From Muribaculum sp. (GTDB taxonomy: Bacteria; Bacillota; Clostridia; Lachnospirales; Lachnospiraceae), in NCBI GenBank assembly GCA_023663505.1, contig JAMPHH010000021.1, positions 1 to 47,106 of the forward strand: a stretch of 47,106 bases of DNA, read 5' to 3'. Made by a program: the position numbers and the translations under genes. The notes beneath the pieces were generated by a model. It had not been told where the DNA came from. It worked only from the letters and a program-made list of their open reading frames with translations, and did not search any database. This document shows, piece by piece, positions 8,870-16,718 of the stretch. The first letter of the stretch is position 1. Every line of letters begins with the position of its first letter.

Positions 8870-8901
8870 CTGTCTCTCCCTTTCCTTCCTGACAGCCCCG
8901 T

Positions 8902-10266
8902 TTATACTCTGTCATTCTCGTCAAAAGGATCTCCACACTCCGGACAGAACTTAGGAGGGTTCATAGGATCCTCCGGCTCCCATCCGCATTTATCACATTT
9001 GTAGAGAGGCGCGCCCTCCGGCTTCTTTGAACCGCACTCTGAGCAGAATTTCCCCTGATTCACCGCTCCACAGCTACATGTCCAGCCTGCCTCATTAGGC
9101 TTGGGCTTGCCGCACTCCGCACAGAACTTCCCGCGGTTGTCCGTCTTGCCGCAGCTACATGTCCAGCCCAACACCGGAGCCTGCGAAGGCGCCTGCATCT
9201 GAGGACTGCCCGCAGCCATGCCTGCCATCATTCCCGCTCCCTGTCCCTGAGCTGCCATCTGGTTCTGGGCGTTCATTTGATACAGGGTGTTGGCATTCAT
9301 TCCGCCTGCCATATTCGCCATATTCATACCCGCAAACGCCATCATGGGACCGGTGGAGGTATTGGAGGCAGCCGCCTTCATCGCCTCAGCCTGCGCCGCG
9401 GTCAACGTTGCCGCCGCCATGCCGGGATTCGTCAAAACCTTATTCTTCTGGAGCTCATTGAGCGTCTTCCTGTCTTCCTCGGGAATGGAGGGCGCGTTCA
9501 TGGTCATGCTGACGATCTCGATACCGCGCAGCTGCGTCCACTTCTCTGTCAACGCCTCCTGCAGATATCCTGTCAGCTCCTCACAGTGCGCGGGGACCTC
9601 ACTGGGACGTACACCCTGCGCTCCCACCTTGGCAAGCGCGGGCTGAAGCGCGGTGAGCAGCTCGGACTTCATCTGGCTCATAAGCTCGGAACGCCGAAAC
9701 TCCTGTGCCTTGTTGCCCGCCACATTTTTATAGAATAACAACGGATCGACCAATTTAAATGAATACATACCGTTACATTTCAGGACGGTATCCATATCGA
9801 AGCCGATATTCGTATCTACAATGCGAAATGGAATGGGAGTCGCGGTGCCGTAGAGATTCTCCTTGATCTCCTTGATATTGAAAAAGTACACCCGCTGATC
9901 CTTCAAGGTATCACCAGCTCCGGTAAAACGTCTCCCCATGATCTTAAAGCTGTTCACCACGCTCGTGCCTAAGCTGCCCGCAAAAATACTGGGCTCGGTA
10001 GAGGTGTCAAACACAAACTCCCCGGGGTCTGCACAAAACTCCGAAATCCCCCCCTGATCCACAATGATCATACACTGCCCCTCATTGATGGCAATGATGG
10101 AGCCGTTGGAGATAATATTGTCTGAGCCCTTGTTATTGCTGTTGTTGCGCTTCTCCCCCTTCACCATCAACACATCGTCCGAGAGGGAATCACAGTAGAA
10201 ATACTCTCGCCACTGATCTGCCAGCATGCTGCTCACAGCGTCCTTCGCCGCCCTAATCAATCCCAT
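8902..10266 (-). CDS. SPFH-domain protein with C-terminal zinc ribbons (YdjI-like)
   Basis: A flotillin/stomatin-superfamily protein of 454 residues. It begins MGLIRAAKDAV, has the SPFH/band-7 core through about residue 270 (FIVDTNIGFDMDTVLK region, EIVSMTMNAPSIPEEDR), then a Met/Ala/Gly/Gln-rich linker (about 290-360) and a series of zinc ribbons (CSCGKTDNRGKFCAECG, CSCGAVNQGKFCSECG and a final CDKCG...CPECG). The layout matches B. subtilis YdjI, which is recruited to the membrane by YdjGH and works with PspA in envelope stress. The second ATG (10266) is preferred: GGAGG is 8 nt upstream of it but only 2 nt from the first ATG. It has its own promoter at 10309-10337. Confidence 0.85.
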   Translation of the reverse strand: MGLIRAAKDAVSSMLADQWREYFYCDSLSDDVLMVKGEKRNNSNNKGSDNIISNGSIIAINEGQCMIIVDQGGISEFCADPGEFVFDTSTEPSIFAGSLGTSVVNSFKIMGRRFTGAGDTLKDQRVYFFNIKEIKENLYGTATPIPFRIVDTNIGFDMDTVLKCNGMYSFKLVDPLLFYKNVAGNKAQEFRRSELMSQMKSELLTALQPALAKVGAQGVRPSEVPAHCEELTGYLQEALTEKWTQLRGIEIVSMTMNAPSIPEEDRKTLNELQKNKVLTNPGMAAATLTAAQAEAMKAAASNTSTGPMMAFAGMNMANMAGGMNANTLYQMNAQNQMAAQGQGAGMMAGMAAGSPQMQAPSQAPVLGWTCSCGKTDNRGKFCAECGKPKPNEAGWTCSCGAVNQGKFCSECGSKKPEGAPLYKCDKCGWEPEDPMNPPKFCPECGDPFDENDRV

Positions 10267-10308
10267 TTGCATATCCTCCGTTTTTTTATTTTAAATCAAT
10301 TCTTTTTT

Positions 10309-10337
10309 ATTTTAGCAAATTTTTCGAGGTTCCTCAA
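10309..10337 (-). promoter_or_regulatory. sigma-A promoter of the SPFH gene
   Basis: TTGAGG (10337-10332) and TAAAAT (10314-10309) on the minus strand have a 17-nt spacer. The leader is about 40 nt and A/T-rich. Confidence 0.72.
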
Positions 10338-10368
10338 CTGTTTTCACAATATTCTTTGCAAAAATAAG

Positions 10369-10422
10369 TAACAGTTCAGCCCTCACGCACAGCTTGCAAA
10401 TCATTTCATGGCTGAACTGTTA
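10369..10422. repeat. 13-bp inverted repeat
   Basis: TAACAGTTCAGCC (10369-10381) and GGCTGAACTGTTA (10410-10422) are perfectly complementary around a 28-nt loop. It follows the substrate-binding-protein terminator and lies upstream of the SPFH promoter. Only one copy is seen in the window; it may be an interspersed element or a second terminator. Confidence 0.65.
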
Positions 10423-10424
10423 GC

Positions 10425-10459
10425 AAAATAATGCCGCGAGGTTTCATCCCCACGGCATT
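10425..10459 (-). terminator. terminator of the substrate-binding protein gene
   Basis: On the minus strand AATGCCG...CGGCATT (arms 10453-10459 and 10430-10436) contains an internal CCCC/GAGG partial pairing and is followed by ATTTTG. It starts about 30 nt beyond the stop codon. Confidence 0.65.
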
Positions 10460-10489
10460 TCTTAACACCTGTGCACGACATTCGACTGA

Positions 10490-11506
10490 CTACTCCGCTG
10501 CCTTCCTTGCAAAATCCGTGTTCACCAGATTCGCATAGGGCACCTTGTTCTCCAGCACCTTGAACTCGATCAGGATATTCTGCAGCAGCTCGAAGCTTTC
10601 CTGCTCAAAGATCAAATCCTGTTTCCAAGTGTCCTGTTGATGATAACGCTCCACGATCTTCGTGATCGTGTCAAGGTCAGTCTCCGCAAACTGGGGCGCA
10701 ATGACCTTCGCAATTTCCTCAGGCGTGTGCGCATTGACATAGTCCATTCCCTTTTGGAGCGCGTCAGTAAATGCCTGAATCGTCTCCGGGTGCTTCTCTA
10801 TATAGCTTTTCTTGGCGGAGAAGGAGGTATAGGGCACATAGCCGGAATCTTCCCCGAGAGACGCCACCACATAGCCGTCACCCTTTTGCTCCAGCAGCGT
10901 CGCGTGGGGCTCAAACTCCACCGTGAACGCCGCGGAGCCGCCTGAGAACGCCGCCGCCGTGGAGCCAAAGTCGATGCTCTGGTCGATGCGCAGGTCTGTC
11001 GCGGGGTCGATATTATTTTTCAGGAGAATATACTCAAATACCATCTCGGGCATACCGCCTGCCCTTCCACCCAGCACGTCCTTATCCTTCAACATATCCC
11101 AAGTGAAATTCTCTATGGGCTCTCTCGCCACCAGAAAATTCCCCGCCCGCTGTGTCAACTGGGCAAAATTCACCACATAATCCTCCGTGCCACCCGCATA
11201 GGTATACACGCTGCTCTCGCATCCCATGAAACCGATGTCCGCCGCATCCGTCAGCACCGCCGTCATGGTCTTGTCTGCGCCAAAGCCCGTCACCAGCTCC
11301 AGCTCGATTCCATTCTCCGCAAAATAGCCCTCCTCGATCGCCACATACATCGGGGCATAGAAAATCGAGTGGGCCACCTCGTTGAGTACCACCTTTGTCT
11401 TGCCGCCTGTCTTGACTTCCGCCTTCTTAGAGCCGCACGCAGCAAGCGACAGACTGAGCAAAAGCATACAAAGGGCAAGCACCCATATCTTTCTGCACCT
11501 TTTCAT
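10490..11506 (-). CDS. ABC transporter substrate-binding lipoprotein, NMT1/SsuA type
   Basis: A 338-residue lipoprotein. Its signal peptide ends in lipobox LAAC (C24), so it would be lipid-anchored outside the membrane. The mature part matches the NMT1/THI5/SsuA/NrtA fold: VVLNEVAHSIFYAPMYVA, then GYFAENGIELELVTG, then GFMGCESSVYTY. The family binds thiamine precursors, sulfonates, nitrate or related small anions; the sequence does not identify the ligand. No permease or ATPase gene lies beside it, so it is an orphan in this window. GGAGG lies upstream of the ATG, and a terminator follows. It could be the last gene of a HIT-SBP unit, separated by 106 nt. Confidence 0.85.
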   Translation of the reverse strand: MKRCRKIWVLALCMLLLSLSLAACGSKKAEVKTGGKTKVVLNEVAHSIFYAPMYVAIEEGYFAENGIELELVTGFGADKTMTAVLTDAADIGFMGCESSVYTYAGGTEDYVVNFAQLTQRAGNFLVAREPIENFTWDMLKDKDVLGGRAGGMPEMVFEYILLKNNIDPATDLRIDQSIDFGSTAAAFSGGSAAFTVEFEPHATLLEQKGDGYVVASLGEDSGYVPYTSFSAKKSYIEKHPETIQAFTDALQKGMDYVNAHTPEEIAKVIAPQFAETDLDTITKIVERYHQQDTWKQDLIFEQESFELLQNILIEFKVLENKVPYANLVNTDFARKAAE

Positions 11507-11612
11507 AACATAAAACCTCCGGTTTGAATTGTTGTCTATGGATTATGTTATGAATATGGCAGGATTCGGTGCTTGTACGATACCTATCACAGTGCGAAAC
11601 AATTAAACCGCT

Positions 11613-12032
11613 TTACAGATTTGCCTTAATCTTCTCGATCATATCCGCATACTCCGCATCGCTCAGGTAAGTCTTGCCGGGGTTCATCTCAAAGGTGCCG
11701 CCCCACTCGTCGCCGTCCTTGTACTTGGGGCAGAGATGCATGTGCAAATGACAGCCCGTGTCGCCGTATGCGCCGTAGTTGAGCTTATCCGGCTTAAACG
11801 CCGCATGAATCGCCTTCGCCGCGCGGTTTACGTCCGCAAAGAATCGGTTTCTCTCCTCGTCGCTGATATCCACGATCTCGCTGACATGATCCTTGTATGC
11901 CACGATGCATCTGCCCGGGTGGGACTGCTCCTTGAACAGAATCAACGTGGAGACCTCCAGCTCACAGATAAAGATGCCGAACTTGTCCAACAACTCCCCT
12001 CTCATACAGTAACCGCAATTTGAATCCTTCAT
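11613..12032 (-). CDS. HIT-family nucleotide-binding protein
   Basis: A 139-residue histidine-triad protein. The triad HLHMHL is at residues 95-100 (H95, H97, H99; H99 is the expected nucleophile). The family hydrolyses or transfers nucleotides from substrates such as AMP-lysine or dinucleoside polyphosphates; the physiological substrate is unknown. An N-terminal CGYC pair (C6-C9) may bind zinc, as in some Firmicute HIT proteins. Typical sections EQSHPGRCIVAYKDH and the conserved NYGAYGD are present. The ribosome binding site AGGAG is well placed. It lies 140 nt downstream of the PHP gene, with a GCCAAGCC/GGCTTGGC hairpin (12092-12123) in between that lacks a T-tract. Confidence 0.93.
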   Translation of the reverse strand: MKDSNCGYCMRGELLDKFGIFICELEVSTLILFKEQSHPGRCIVAYKDHVSEIVDISDEERNRFFADVNRAAKAIHAAFKPDKLNYGAYGDTGCHLHMHLCPKYKDGDEWGGTFEMNPGKTYLSDAEYADMIEKIKANL

Positions 12033-12172
12033 ATTCTTCTCCTATCCGCTGCGGATCTCCTCCGCCGCTCCTTTATTCCTGCGAACAATGAGCCAAGCCT
12101 TAAGTCAATAGAATCGGCTTGGCGAATGCCGCTCTTATTATTGTATGCCTCTTTACCAGAATTTGCAAGTGC

Positions 12173-12880
12173 CTAGCGGTTCACCAATCTCCCAATACTT
12201 TCCGGATTCGCATTAAGCACCAGTTCCTCCGGAAAATCCGTCTCCCGAAGCACCCCGAGAGCCTCCTCAAAACGCCCCACGGTATAGCAGATATGGCTGT
12301 CCGTCCCAAGGAGCACGGGCGCGTCATACTTTTTACAGGTCTTTAAGAGCGTGATAATATTTTCCCTGCCGTTCTGTCTGGCGGGATGTGTCAGGGACGC
12401 GTTGTTGAGCTCCAGCGCCACACCCTCCCGCTTCGCCGCCTTCACCAGCTCCTCATAATCCAACGGATAGCGGGAATCGTCGGGATGTCCCAATATTTTC
12501 ACATAAGGATTCTCCATGGCGCGAATCGAGGCAGCCGTGTTCTCCTCCCTGCTCCCGGGCTTCACGCAGGACACATGCATACTGGCAATCGCATAATCCA
12601 ATCGGGACAGCATGGCTTCGTCCAAGTCAAGACCGCCCTCATAGTCCATGATATCGACCTCCGCGCCACAGAACAGGCGCAGCTCACCATACTGTCTGGG
12701 AATACATTTATAATTTCCGAAATAGTTGCGGTGGGGACCTCCGGGCACGGCAGGACCATGCTCGCTCAAGCCCAGAAAGAGCAGTCCCGCCTCCCTCGCC
12801 GCCTCAATATTTTCCTTCAACGTGCTGTATCCATGACCGCTTGACACCGTATGGGTGTGCAGATCCATATAAATCTTCAT
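12173..12880 (-). CDS. PHP-domain phosphatase/phosphoesterase, YcdX-like
   Basis: A 235-residue metal-dependent hydrolase. The PHP start MDLHTHTVSSGHG gives metal ligands at H8 and H10; LGLSEHGP, GAEVDIMD, ASMHVS, LGHPDDSRYP and GTDSHICY supply further ligands. These are the motifs of the YcdX family of trinuclear zinc phosphatases. The natural substrate is unknown. The gene is 57 nt downstream of the DUF1836 gene on the same strand and probably shares its promoter. Confidence 0.88.
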   Translation of the reverse strand: MKIYMDLHTHTVSSGHGYSTLKENIEAAREAGLLFLGLSEHGPAVPGGPHRNYFGNYKCIPRQYGELRLFCGAEVDIMDYEGGLDLDEAMLSRLDYAIASMHVSCVKPGSREENTAASIRAMENPYVKILGHPDDSRYPLDYEELVKAAKREGVALELNNASLTHPARQNGRENIITLLKTCKKYDAPVLLGTDSHICYTVGRFEEALGVLRETDFPEELVLNANPESIGRLVNR

Positions 12881-12937
12881 TCTTATACCCCTGCGCGCAC
12901 TTTAACACGCACTCCAATCAATATTTGCAATCTATTC

Positions 12938-13591
12938 TCAAACCTCCGCCTGCTCCTTCTCCTTGCCGCCCTGACGCTTCTTTGCCTTCGCGGGCGCAGC
13001 CTTCCCCGCCATCTCATCAATCATTTTCTCGATGATCAGCTTCTTCACATAGACATCGAAGCTCAACAGACAGATAAAGGAAAACTGATGCAAAAACTCC
13101 TGACTCTCCGAGGGTGCGTCGCCGAAGGTCTGCTCCGCCAGCTTAAACTTCTCGACCACGTCCTGCTTGAGCAGCTCTATCTGCTTTTTCTCCATGCCAA
13201 AGGCTTCCTGATAGACACTCTCCAGATTGAACTCCCTGCCGTTTTGGAAAAACTGCTCCGTGATCGGTCCCAAAAGCGTCTGAATATCACTGATGGACAT
13301 AAATCCCTTGAAATAATAGATAAATATCAGCAGAAGCACATGCTCCTTGGAATATTTCTTCTTCACGGGGGGCGGCAGCAGATCATTCTTGGCGTAATTA
13401 TTGATCATGGTCTTGGTGAGAATCTTGTCGTCACCGGGATTGCGCGCGCCCTCCCGCAGCCTTTTATCCATAAAGGTTGTCACCTGATCCATGTACAAAT
13501 CAATATTAGGTATATCCGAGGGCTTGATATACTCAATGCGCTCCAAGCTCTCCAAAATACTGTTTAAAAGGTCTTCTGTATTAATCGTCAA
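12938..13591 (-). CDS. DUF1836-family putative HTH regulator
   Basis: A 217-residue protein. The DUF1836 core includes KILTKTMINNYAKND and LLPPPVKKKYSKEHVLLLI, resembling the winged-helix start of MerR-type proteins, and an all-helical C-terminus follows. The last 25 residues are Lys/Ala/Glu-rich. A DNA-binding role is inferred from the fold, and no target is known. The start is TTG (13589-13591), with AGGAGGGG seven nucleotides upstream and no nearby ATG alternative. A strong promoter lies at 13653-13681, divergent from the YerC-type gene, so the two regulators share a spacer. Confidence 0.85.
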   Translation of the reverse strand: MTINTEDLLNSILESLERIEYIKPSDIPNIDLYMDQVTTFMDKRLREGARNPGDDKILTKTMINNYAKNDLLPPPVKKKYSKEHVLLLIFIYYFKGFMSISDIQTLLGPITEQFFQNGREFNLESVYQEAFGMEKKQIELLKQDVVEKFKLAEQTFGDAPSESQEFLHQFSFICLLSFDVYVKKLIIEKMIDEMAGKAAPAKAKKRQGGKEKEQAEV

Positions 13592-13652
13592 TGTTACCCC
13601 TCCTTAGGCTCAGACTATACCCGACACCACACAAATCTCATGTCCTTAATAC

Positions 13653-13681
13653 AGTATATAGTATTTAAAACCACATATCAA
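13653..13681 (-). promoter_or_regulatory. sigma-A promoter of the DUF1836-PHP unit
   Basis: TTGATA (13681-13676) and TATACT (13658-13653) on the minus strand have a 17-nt spacer, about 62 nt upstream of the TTG start. Confidence 0.8.
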
Positions 13682-13708
13682 CTACTTTTTTACAGTTTCA
13701 ATTCCCTG

Positions 13709-13737
13709 TTTACTTTAGAAATTTAGTGTGGTAAAAT
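13709..13737 (+). promoter_or_regulatory. promoter of the YerC-type regulator
   Basis: TTTACT (13709-13714) and TAAAAT (13732-13737) have a 17-nt spacer. The roughly 110-nt leader contains ACATTG-TGCCTGTG-CAATGT (13783-13802) within a wider TTTTACA (13764)...TGTAAAA (13802) dyad, a possible operator for an autoregulator (weak). Confidence 0.55.
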
Positions 13738-13853
13738 GTCCCATAGAGATTCCCATTGTAAAGTTTTACAGTGTGAAAGTGAACATTGTGCCTGTGCAAT
13801 GTGTAAAAATGCGCATGAAGGTTCGCAGGTTACGGAAAGGCAGATTAGTAAAT

Positions 13854-14141
13854 ATGAATAAAAAGATTAAGACAGAAGCCGTGGATTTTTTGTTTGACGC
13901 GATCCTAAGCCTTGAGACACGCGAGGAATGCTACGACTTCTTTGAAGACCTGTGCACCGTGAACGAGCTGCTCTCCCTCTCCCAGCGTTTTGACGTGGCC
14001 TCCATGCTAAGAGACCATAAGACCTATCTTGAGATCTCAGAAAAAACCGGCGCATCCACTGCCACCATCAGCCGCGTAAATCGTTCTCTCAACTACGGGA
14101 ATGACGGCTATGATCTGGTGTTTGAGCGGATTAGCCGGTAA
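13854..14141 (+). CDS. TrpR-like YerC/YecD-family regulator
   Basis: A 95-residue protein of the TrpR-superfamily YerC/YecD type. It has a helical N-terminus (AVDFLFDAILSLETREE), a central LSLSQRFDVASML and the helix-turn-helix TYLEISEKTGASTATISRVNR, ending in the family signature LNYGNDGYDLVFERI. It is a predicted DNA-binding repressor of unknown target. The ATG at 13854 matches the family start; an in-frame extension to 13728 is dismissed. The ribosome binding site GGAAAGG is 13 nt upstream, which is a little far. A bidirectional terminator follows directly. Confidence 0.9.
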   Translation: MNKKIKTEAVDFLFDAILSLETREECYDFFEDLCTVNELLSLSQRFDVASMLRDHKTYLEISEKTGASTATISRVNRSLNYGNDGYDLVFERISR

Positions 14142-14142
14142 A

Positions 14143-14168
14143 AAATTTATGTCCATAAATTTATTTTT
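14143..14168. terminator. bidirectional intrinsic terminator
   Basis: AAATTTAT-GTCC-ATAAATTT (14143-14162) is followed on the plus strand by ATTTTTC. On the minus strand the same stem is followed by TTTTTTACC read from the other side. It therefore serves both the YerC-type gene and the convergent bactofilin gene. Confidence 0.65.
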
Positions 14169-14182
14169 CAAATTATATATGT

Positions 14183-14734
14183 TTATGAATTTGAATTGCC
14201 CTCTGTTGTGCCCAAAGAGCCTAAGGTATGCGTAGCCCCGCCGTAGGTATTTTCTCCCGCAGCTTCCTCCTGCGATTCATTGCTCTCCGCTTCCTTCACC
14301 TCGCGCAATGCCTCCGCCAGAGCCGCCTTTGCGGACTTCTTGCTCGCCTTGACAGCCTTTGCCGCCCTTGCCTTCGCCTTTCTGTCAGAAACAGGCTGAT
14401 TCATATCGCACTTCCCTTGGAAGATCGCATTTTCATCAATCACGATCACCGCTGTCACGATGTTGCCCAGCACCTTCGCCGTGCCGGTAAGCTCCACCTT
14501 CTGCTGCACGGTGATATCCCCGAGAACCTCCCCGCCGATCATAACTGACGCTGCTGTCACATTTCCGGTGATAGAACCTCCGGCACCCAGAATCAACGTG
14601 CCTCCCACGGTCACGCTCCCGTCAATGTCCCCGTCGATCCTTACAGAGCCGAGCGAGGTAAAGTCCCCGTCAATCTGTGTCCCTTTGCCAACCAATGTTG
14701 TGATATTGATCTCCGTTTCCTTCTTGCCCATCAT
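14183..14734 (-). CDS. bactofilin (polymer-forming cytoskeletal protein)
   Basis: A 183-residue protein whose residues about 8-115 form the bactofilin/DUF583 beta-helix, with regularly spaced hydrophobics and glycines (SVRIDGDIDGSVTVGG, then GSITGNVTAASVMIGG). Bactofilins polymerise without nucleotide under the membrane and position cell-wall enzymes. The C-terminal tail is Ala/Lys/Glu-rich and then Ser/Gly/Asn-rich. It starts 13 nt after the degenerate M23 protein gene, with GGAGG 8 nt upstream of the ATG. The M23-bactofilin pairing is known from other bacteria, where bactofilin and an M23 endopeptidase shape the wall together. Confidence 0.93.
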   Translation of the reverse strand: MMGKKETEINITTLVGKGTQIDGDFTSLGSVRIDGDIDGSVTVGGTLILGAGGSITGNVTAASVMIGGEVLGDITVQQKVELTGTAKVLGNIVTAVIVIDENAIFQGKCDMNQPVSDRKAKARAAKAVKASKKSAKAALAEALREVKEAESNESQEEAAGENTYGGATHTLGSLGTTEGNSNS

Positions 14735-14747
14735 TCTAATCTCCTCC

Positions 14748-15482
14748 TTAACCTACAATATCCAGCATTTCTTCCGGATTAATATAAACGCCGTCCTTCA
14801 TCATCTGGTAGCCCAGCTTCTCATGCCCCTCCTCAATCTCAAAAAGGGGCGTTCCGCCTGCCACCGATTCGCCTTTCTCCACCTTCGGCTCTCCGGCGTT
14901 TCTGTATATTGTCACATAGCCATTGCCATGGTCAATCCACACATTATGTCCGTAATCCACATCATCATTGACCGCCGTCACCGTCCCGATCGCCGTCGCC
15001 ACCACAGTGGTTCCCACCGCGGCGGTAAACACAAAGATTGGATCACCCTCCAAAAATTCCTCCACGGAAGCCGAACCGTTCAAAGGAAACTCTGTCGGTC
15101 TGCTCCGCTTCTCAAGCTGCTCAAGCAGCTCCGCCTCGCTCTGGGTCTTCTGGCTCACCGTCTCGCTCAATATCTGGACGGTCTCGTTCAGCCCCACGAT
15201 CTCCGTCTCAAGCCCCAGCTTGTCATTTTTTAATTGAACGTTTTCCTCCTCCAGCAGCTTGATCTGTGACATCTGCCCGTCACTGCGGGCGTCCACCGCC
15301 TCCCAGATTCTTTCCTCATACAAAATATAACCCAACATGACGCCAATGACAATACAGAGTGTCAATATAATCACCCAGAGCAGTCCTGACGTAATCCTGA
15401 ATTGTTTTACCCTTGCATCGGTTGCGTTAGATGTAACAAGTACGACATGGCTTATTTTGCGTTTGTGTTTGTCACGTAGCAT
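14748..15482 (-). CDS. membrane-anchored degenerate M23 (LytM-like) protein
   Basis: A 244-residue protein with a short basic cytosolic N-terminus, one membrane helix (about 32-56), a coiled coil (about 75-120) and a C-terminal LytM/M23 beta-sandwich domain (VWIDHGNGYVTIY, then GESVAGGTPLFEI). The M23 metal ligands appear to be lost: there is no HxxxD motif at the domain start, the usual YxHL place reads YRNAG, and the final HLHFE place reads GYQMM. It is therefore probably a non-catalytic wall-binding or activator protein. The start at 15482 is chosen for its GGAGGAG; the upstream extension lacks one. It is operonic with bactofilin under the 15510-15538 promoter. Confidence 0.85.
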   Translation of the reverse strand: MLRDKHKRKISHVVLVTSNATDARVKQFRITSGLLWVIILTLCIVIGVMLGYILYEERIWEAVDARSDGQMSQIKLLEEENVQLKNDKLGLETEIVGLNETVQILSETVSQKTQSEAELLEQLEKRSRPTEFPLNGSASVEEFLEGDPIFVFTAAVGTTVVATAIGTVTAVNDDVDYGHNVWIDHGNGYVTIYRNAGEPKVEKGESVAGGTPLFEIEEGHEKLGYQMMKDGVYINPEEMLDIVG

Positions 15483-15509
15483 AAAAAGTCTCCTCCGGTA
15501 AACCTCATA

Positions 15510-15538
15510 ATTGTACCACAAGTGACCATTTACAGCAA
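15510..15538 (-). promoter_or_regulatory. sigma-A promoter of the M23-bactofilin operon
   Basis: TTGCTG (15538-15533) and TACAAT (15515-15510) on the minus strand have a 17-nt spacer, about 28 nt upstream of the start codon. Confidence 0.78.
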
Positions 15539-15665
15539 TATTTGCTTAATATTTTTGTAATATTTACCCAAGATTTTCTTGTTTTTATTGTAAAAAACGC
15601 CAGTTTCATGCTTTGTTTTTTGTCTATTATATACAAAAGCAACTCTTTCTTCGGCAGCAACAAAG

Positions 15666-16718
15666 CTATACCTCGAGAGACATATCCCCCTTCACGATCC
15701 ACTTTTGCCTGCGCATCAATTCGGAAATCAACAGACTCAGTAGCGCAGGCAGGATAAAGTGCATCAGAAGGATCAACCCGATCGCCGCCACCGCGCCCAT
15801 ACCGTCCTCCCGCATGGAACCGTAGGCGGCAAACTGTCCCACAAATCCCGCCGAGCCCATGCCTGACCCCACAGGAGTGCTGGTCATATGGAATACCGCC
15901 GAGGACACAGGACCTAAAATCGCACTTGAAATAATCGCAGGCAGCCAGATAATAGGTTTCTTCACAATATTGGGCACCTGCAGCATCGAGGTTCCCACGC
16001 CCTGAGCGATGAGACCGCCCATACGGTTCTCCCGATAGCTCGCCACCGCAAAGCCCACCATATTACAGCAGCACCCAACGGTCGCCGCGCCCGCCGCAAG
16101 ACCGCTCAGGCTCATTGACACGCCGATCGCCGCGGAGCTGATGGGCAATGTCAATATCATCCCCATCAGCACGGAGACCACGATCCCGCCTACGACGGGG
16201 TGTTGCTCCACGTTCACATTTACTAAGGCTCCAAGCCACCCCATAAGAGCCGTGATCGGAGGTCCCGCCACGAACCCTGCCACGGAGCCGGACAGGATCA
16301 CTGTAAGCGGCGTCACCAGAATATCCACCTTGGTCTTGCCCGCCACGAGATGCCCGACCTTGATTGCCACAATCGCCGCGATAAACGCTCCCAGAGGCTC
16401 CCCCGGCTTGCCCAGTCCGTAAGCCTCCATAGCGGTCACGCCCGGGAATGCTCCAATCATGCCTGCCACCGCCGCGGATACCGACACTAACGGTCCCTCC
16501 TTGAATTTACACGCCACACCTACGCCGATGCCCGCTCCGGTGAGCGTTTTCGCCACATTGCTGACAGCGTTCAGATACATGCCGACCGTCCCGCCGAGCA
16601 GACTTCCTATCTGCGCAATGATCGTCCCGATGATCAGCGTCGAGAACAATCCCAGCGCCATTCCGCTCAGCCCGTCGATAAAAATTTCCCTAAGCCACTT
16701 TGTGCATTTTGCCTTCAT
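15666..16718 (-). CDS. PTS EIIC-like integral membrane protein
   Basis: A 350-residue polytopic protein with about ten hydrophobic segments rich in Gly/Ala. It matches the PTS_EIIC_2-type family (GLFSTLIIGTIIAQIG, GPLVSVSAAVAGMIGAFPG, TPLTVILSGSVAGFVAGPP, and STPVGSGMGSAGFVGQ near the end). These proteins are annotated as PTS IIC subunits, but the window has no IIA or IIB partner and the substrate is unknown. The ATG at 16718 overlaps the TGA of the HisA-like gene (ATGA, 4 nt), with AGGAG 7 nt upstream, so the two are translationally coupled. The N-terminal extension to 16736 is not needed. Confidence 0.82.
   Translation of the reverse strand: MKAKCTKWLREIFIDGLSGMALGLFSTLIIGTIIAQIGSLLGGTVGMYLNAVSNVAKTLTGAGIGVGVACKFKEGPLVSVSAAVAGMIGAFPGVTAMEAYGLGKPGEPLGAFIAAIVAIKVGHLVAGKTKVDILVTPLTVILSGSVAGFVAGPPITALMGWLGALVNVNVEQHPVVGGIVVSVLMGMILTLPISSAAIGVSMSLSGLAAGAATVGCCCNMVGFAVASYRENRMGGLIAQGVGTSMLQVPNIVKKPIIWLPAIISSAILGPVSSAVFHMTSTPVGSGMGSAGFVGQFAAYGSMREDGMGAVAAIGLILLMHFILPALLSLLISELMRRQKWIVKGDMSLEV

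Noticed and set aside
12092..12123. GCCAAGCC/GGCTTGGC hairpin as terminator of the PHP gene
   Set aside because: The stem is good but the loop is 16 nt and no T-run follows on the minus strand, so it was not listed as a terminator.
13728..13853. N-terminal extension of the YerC-type regulator
   Set aside because: The sequence lies in the promoter and leader, has no family similarity and lacks a better ribosome binding site.
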